Source: Pelecanus crispus
Taxonomy: Eukaryota; Chordata; Aves; Pelecaniformes; Pelecanidae
DNA: 64,000 bases
NCBI RefSeq assembly: GCF_030463565.1
Contig: NC_134644.1
Coordinates: 132,987,388 to 133,051,387 of the forward strand
Direction: 5' to 3'
Both the position numbers and the translations under genes were made by a program. Below the pieces are notes generated by a model. That model saw only the letters and a list, made by a program, of their open reading frames with translations. It ran no database searches and was not told where the DNA came from. Positions 61,701 to 64,000 of the stretch are shown here, one piece after another (within the stretch, counting starts at the first letter, position 1; each line of letters opens with the position of its first letter).

Positions 61701-62609
61701 ATGTATGATCAAAATCAGCTACTAAAGTGTGTTGCTTGTGTCATAAGCCTTGAAGACTGATAGAAAGTTGAAGCCCCTGCTTTTTTGGCTAAAGTCAACC
61801 TGCCTAGTTATTAGTTACAGTAGATCTTCAAAGATTTATTCTCAGCTTACTGTCTTAGGTGAGAAATCTCAAATTTCAGTTTTATCTCTAAAATCTTATT
61901 AATGTTTCATCCATGTCTTAGAAAACTAAATTGTTCTTGTTATACTGTTGATGTGATTGTTTTATGAACTGTTGTTCAGAAATTCAATGTCAAGTGAAAG
62001 TAGGGGAAACCTCTTGCTATTAATAATTCCCCTCTGCTTTCTCATCACTGCCACCATATATTTTAAGATTCTTCCTTCCATTAATAACTTAGTCTTTTTG
62101 GAATATACCAATTAATAGTGACATTTTTGACAGCTGATGTTGAAATTACTCGCCTTCCTATGCTAAGTATCAGTTTGCAATATACTTCTATGTTACAAAT
62201 TTTATTTCTGTTATTTGAGAAAATAAGCAACATTCATTGTAATTTTTCAGGTTTTGTATACAAGAAGCAAAAAACTCTAGGCTACAGCCATTAGGCATCT
62301 GGATCAAATGGAAATGTAAAATCAATAGGACATATTAAATGGTTTAGTCTGTTAGAAGGTTGTGTGTTCTCTGATCATCTTAATGTTCAGACATTTATGT
62401 CAAAATGGAATCATATGTAGTTTTCATGTCCATATCCTTTCCACAGGATTAAGGATATTCGAGATTTCATTATCCAGTCCCGTCCAGCATTTGCAACAAC
62501 TGATTTTGTTCTTGTGACTACATTTCCAAATAAAGAGCTAACAGATGAAAGCCTGACACTACAAGAAGCAGATATTCTTAACACTGTGATTCTTCAGCAA
62601 TTAAAGTAA
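46641..62609 (+). CDS. UBXN2B: UBX domain-containing protein 2B (p37), nine coding exons
   Basis: Adaptor of the AAA ATPase p97/VCP; the family member p37 supports Golgi and ER membrane fusion and reassembly. Exons join in phase: 46641-46763, 48914-49014, 52604-52675, 54224-54383, 54930-55007, 56400-56509, 56989-57126, 60103-60264 and 62447-62609, giving 1,107 nt and 368 residues. Domains in order: a low-complexity Gly/Arg N-terminus, a conserved [13 protein letters not shown] segment (about 38-51), a variable linker, an [11 protein letters not shown] segment (about 127-137), the SEP domain (about 179-245), an SHP-type p97-binding motif FSGEGQKLG (252-260), and a UBX domain (about 291-368) with FPN in the p97-contact loop (341-343) and a C-terminal LQQLK. 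The start is the ATG at 46641 (A at -3, G at +4); the frame is open further upstream but has no in-frame ATG. Human UBXN2B is 331 residues as I recall; the extra length lies in the N-terminal half. No frameshift or stop interrupts the model. UBXN2A is excluded by the match across the N-terminal segment and SEP. Confidence 0.96.
46764..48913 (+). other. UBXN2B intron 1
   Basis: The 5' part is the tail of the CpG island; the rest is AT-rich. It contains an old CR1 remnant (47.69-47.92 kb) and a T17 run near 48.4 kb. No additional exon was recognised. Open frames in its GC-rich 5' part are compositional. Confidence 0.9.
47687..47920 (-). mobile_element. Old CR1-like remnant
   Basis: Diverged matches to a repeat I recognise from reptile and bird genomes: 'cctgggtcagag', 'ccatctagtttagtac', then 'ggtgactgcttatggacttgctgtctatga'. 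The order fits the 3' part of an ancient CR1 copy in minus orientation. The boundaries are approximate and the match is degraded. Confidence 0.4.
48914..49014 (+). CDS. UBXN2B: UBXN2B coding exon 2
   Basis: The acceptor TTTCCTACAG and donor AG|GTAAGA bound 101 nt, which begin [10 protein letters not shown], the most conserved part of the N-terminus, and continue into a variable Lys/Thr/Ser linker. It ends two bases into codon 75. Confidence 0.95.
50586..51708 (-). mobile_element. Avian endogenous retrovirus solo LTR, antisense
   Basis: Read on the minus strand it starts TGTATTGGGTTTGCG and ends with the reverse complement of the 'gtgggttgaccctggctgg' segment, a pattern I recognise from a widespread bird ERV LTR. 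The minus strand carries a TATA box (TATATAAG, plus coordinates 51535-51542) and AATAAA (50764-50769). AAAAG at 50581-50585 and at 51709-51713 is a likely 5-bp target duplication, as in ERVL-type elements. This assumes the outer TG has mutated to CA; a 7-bp AAAAGCA duplication with an intact TG start is the alternative. No internal viral genes and no second LTR are present. Confidence 0.9.
50991..51345 (-). repeat. Minisatellite inside the LTR
   Basis: Eight diverged units, each beginning with a form of 'ctgctccagcgtggg', start at about 50991, 51036, 51081, 51130, 51178, 51230, 51283 and 51324, a spacing of 41-53 bp. The units keep the frame open on several strands, which explains the long but meaningless open frames here. 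Confidence 0.85.
52316..52375 (-). mobile_element. CR1 3' fragment
   Basis: The 'tagaatagttcagttggaaggg' and 'cctacaacgatcatctagtccaactg' segments are the reverse complement of a CR1 3' end of a different subfamily from the young copies. Only about 55 bp are recognisable. Confidence 0.8.
52604..52675 (+). CDS. UBXN2B: UBXN2B coding exon 3
   Basis: A 72-nt exon (acceptor TCTTGGCAG, donor AAG|GTATTT) for a basic and acidic linker, residues 75-98, including a KPERS and a DDKENQ stretch. The sequence does not resemble the recalled mammalian linker, but the frame and both junction phases fit exactly. A multiple of three, it could be skipped without a frameshift. Confidence 0.85.
52676..54223 (+). 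other. UBXN2B intron 3
   Basis: AT-rich unique sequence. The only notable structure is the perfect palindrome at 53,523-53,550. The 96-codon minus-strand frame at 53.84-54.13 kb has no domain. Confidence 0.85.
53523..53550. repeat. Perfect 28-bp palindrome
   Basis: TCAAGATAATCCT, a CA spacer, then AGGATTATCTTGA: two exact 13-bp arms. Being transcribed within intron 3, it would fold into a stable RNA hairpin with a very tight loop. Confidence 0.9.
54224..54383 (+). CDS. UBXN2B: UBXN2B coding exon 4
   Basis: Encodes residues 99-152, starting [13 protein letters not shown] and containing the conserved [17 protein letters not shown] segment. The start is fixed by homology at the acceptor ATTCTAAAG. 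A second AG ten bases downstream (TTTATTCAG) looks like a better acceptor but would place a stop in frame at once. The donor is AAG|GTAAAA, phase 0. Confidence 0.9.
54384..54929 (+). other. UBXN2B intron 4
   Basis: AT-rich, with an A12 run near 54.64 kb and a strong pyrimidine tract before exon 5. A 67-codon open frame is not supported as coding. Confidence 0.85.
54930..55007 (+). CDS. UBXN2B: UBXN2B coding exon 5
   Basis: 78 nt in phase 0, bounded by TTTTTTCCAG and GTAAGT. It encodes FSGGGYRLG followed by [10 protein letters not shown], residues 153-178. As I recall, human UBXN2B carries a Leu-Gln pair before the last Asp; it is absent here. Confidence 0.94.
55008..56399 (+). other. UBXN2B intron 5
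   Basis: Contains a 23-bp hairpin at 55,201-55,223 and a GC-richer patch at 55.4-55.9 kb with a short tandem repeat ('ccttctaccctct' units near 55.65 kb). That patch may be an old repeat, but I could not assign it to a family. Confidence 0.8.
55201..55223. repeat. 23-bp perfect-arm hairpin
   Basis: TTGAGGAATT, spacer TGG, then AATTCCTCAA: exact 10-bp arms. Confidence 0.85.
56400..56509 (+). CDS. UBXN2B: UBXN2B coding exon 6 (SEP, first half)
   Basis: Begins [20 protein letters not shown], the signature opening of the SEP domain, and continues through [11 protein letters not shown]. The acceptor is GCTTCACAG and the donor GG|GTAAGT. It ends two bases into codon 215. Confidence 0.97.
56510..56988 (+). 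other. UBXN2B intron 6
   Basis: AT-rich unique sequence with a T12 run near 56.79 kb. Nothing else recognised. Confidence 0.85.
56989..57126 (+). CDS. UBXN2B: UBXN2B coding exon 7 (SEP end and SHP motif)
   Basis: Completes the SEP domain ([20 protein letters not shown]) and encodes the SHP-type p97-binding motif FSGEGQKLG at residues 252-260. The acceptor GTAATTAAG follows a T-rich tract; the donor is AAG|GTAAAA. Confidence 0.97.
57127..60102 (+). other. UBXN2B intron 7
   Basis: The second-largest intron. It contains the composite CR1 at 58.92-59.55 kb in the gene's own orientation; the rest is AT-rich unique DNA. Small open frames at 57.5 and 58.6-58.9 kb show no domain. Confidence 0.9.
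58918..59550 (+). mobile_element. CR1 LINE with a second CR1 3' end as its tail
   Basis: It starts inside the CR1 ORF2 region ('cgctggagcatatccagaggagggcaac'). A 114-codon open frame (58968-59312) encodes the C-terminal end of the reverse-transcriptase protein, so the copy is young but strongly 5'-truncated. A normal CR1 3' end follows (to about 59,388), then a spacer of about 60 bp, then a second CR1 3' end closing with 'atgattctatgattctata'. The same spacer and order occur inverted at 42.76-43.02 kb. Confidence 0.92.
60103..60264 (+). CDS. UBXN2B: UBXN2B coding exon 8 (linker and UBX start)
   Basis: Starts with the Ser/Thr-Pro-rich linker [17 protein letters not shown], a plausible proline-directed kinase target, then the first strands of the UBX fold ([18 protein letters not shown]). 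The acceptor is TCCTCTAG and the donor CAG|GTAAAT. Confidence 0.97.
60265..62446 (+). other. UBXN2B intron 8
   Basis: AT-rich unique sequence with no recognised repeat or exon. Open frames of 60-97 codons around 60.3-61.2 kb lack domains. Confidence 0.85.
62447..62609 (+). CDS. UBXN2B: UBXN2B coding exon 9 (UBX end, stop)
   Basis: The acceptor CTTTCCACAG is followed by [13 protein letters not shown] and the rest of the UBX domain, with Phe341-Pro342-Asn343 in the loop that contacts p97, ending ILQQLK and a TAA stop at 62607-62609. Confidence 0.97.
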
Positions 62610-64000
62610 TCTTACAGTTCTTGGTACAATATAGGGAGTGTGCTGTATTGTCATACAATATGTTTCCAACAGATGAAAAAAAAGGAAAGATCAGTGTCTT
62701 TTTATTCCCCCACCTTCATGGATCAGATTTTTGGGTTTCATGTCTTCCAGCTGTAGCATATCTAACTTTTTTATTTTAATTTTTGAACATTGTTCAACCT
62801 TTTTCCAGTGTTAAAATTAAGCTTCCCTATGCTAGTGTGTTTCAAACCACATCTTGTACTAAATGTGAAATGAGGTATGACTTTATGACTCTGTTATTTT
62901 GAGGGGGGCGGGAGGAGAAGCATTTTTCTGAAGGGGACAGTATCTTTCATACAGTTGATAAGATTTGCACTATGGAAGTGTTTTATGCTGCATTGACAAA
63001 CAGCCATTTGAAAACTTAGCCTGTAGGTTATGTTTACCTTCCAAGCTGTATTAATATTAAGGTATTCTGTTTAATAGCTTGACAGATAATTAATGCCCTA
63101 ATACAATTTTTGTATATTCTGTTTGTAGTATTTCATGGTGCAGTATAATATTTATATTCTAGTTTTTATGTAATTTTCCCTGTATCATTGCTCATATGGG
63201 TGAATCAGTTCAGGAGATGCAAACCTCAGCTATCGCAGACTGTAATAGGTTATTCTCATTTGTATTCTAGTTGTTCTACTTGTGGTGAAAATAATATGAA
63301 TTTTTTTTCTTCTTGAAGTTAGAGAAATAGAAGAGACCACTGTCATCTGAAGAAATGCTGTGATTTAGATTTCATGAGAATAGGCCTATGGTCACTTTGA
63401 ACCTGAATATGCAGTTGAACCCTGTGCAGCTACATCATTCTTCACATGAACAGTTACTTAAATAACCCCAAACAAAAAACACCGAGGTGCACAAACACAG
63501 AACTTGTTTATGCTGTCACTTGCATGCACAAAAGTAGACATGTTAATTAATTCGTCGTGTATTTTTGACCTGAATTTAAGGTCTTTATATTTGGAATTTT
63601 GGCCAAAGGCATTTTGTAATATTCGGTGGGGATTTGGTTGTGCAGCTTTCGCTACATTTGTTTGGAAGCTGTATAATTAAACCCCTTAATCTTTGAAATT
63701 ATATATTTTTTCAAATAACTTGGCCCTACACTGCAATTTGCAGGTAGGAATCTTACGTTGTGGGCAAACTGGCTGCTGTGCTTTAGTAGTATGCAGTTTT
63801 ATAGTATTTGTGGCTTTGTATCAGATGAGTGGATCACACTCTGAAGGAAGTTAAATGGGCTTTATCTCTTGTACTGATACATGTGTTAAAAATGCTGTTT
63901 TCACTGATTATTTTATTCTGAAAATATCAATATTTATTTATGCTAAACTTATAATTGCTCAGTATATTTGATTAATCTTACATTTTTACCTCAAAGTAGA
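62610..64000 (+). other. UBXN2B 3' UTR and flank
   Basis: AT-rich sequence after the stop. No AATAAA occurs. One ATTAAA at 63676-63681, followed by a T-rich stretch, is the only polyadenylation signal candidate, so the transcript may end near 63.70 kb or run past the window. Overlapping AUUUA words at about 63,931-63,941 would be an AU-rich stability element if the longer form is made. No antisense gene is visible. Confidence 0.6.

Overview
The window is nuclear DNA from a bird. The evidence is many CR1 retrotransposon 3' ends carrying the (ATTCTATG)n-type tail, two endogenous-retrovirus solo LTRs of types I recognise as widespread in birds, and one gene, UBXN2B, whose translated exons match the vertebrate protein. 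The two LTR types suggest a neoavian species rather than a fowl; this is an inference from memory of such repeats, not a search.

Layout. Bases 1-46,350 look intergenic. They are mostly AT-rich unique DNA with a few CR1 copies (12.5, 32.3 and 42.8 kb), poly-A/T tracts, a G13 run, several perfect short palindromes, a CTCF-like site, blocks that read like conserved non-coding elements (about 11.5, 13.5 and 44.3 kb), and a plus-strand solo LTR at 45.1-45.7 kb. No known protein could be assigned there. Two minus-strand segments (7602-7825 and 2770-3012) have open frames bounded by good splice signals, and the first encodes a B-box-like Cys/His pattern. They are the best candidates for something unannotated, at low confidence.

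Bases 46,352-62,609 hold the one firm gene. A (CAGA)n microsatellite abuts a CpG island with GC boxes, an ETS site, two X-box-like palindromes and a YY1-type element over the start codon. UBXN2B follows on the plus strand in nine coding exons (1,107 nt including the stop, 368 residues). The exon joins are in phase throughout. The protein has the SEP domain, an SHP-type p97-binding motif and a C-terminal UBX domain. It is the p37 adaptor of the AAA ATPase p97/VCP, acting in Golgi and ER membrane fusion. Bases 62,610-64,000 are 3' UTR or downstream flank; no AATAAA is seen, only one ATTAAA.

Introns carry mobile DNA. Intron 2 has a 1.12-kb antisense solo LTR containing a minisatellite, flanked by a 5-bp duplication. 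Intron 7 has a 0.63-kb CR1 copy with two CR1 3' ends in tandem. The same two-tail composite lies in the opposite orientation at 42.8 kb, so the two copies form an inverted pair around the promoter and most exons.

In mammals, as I recall the map, FAM110B lies upstream and CYP7A1 downstream of UBXN2B. Neither is visible here, which fits a gene-poor 46-kb upstream interval.
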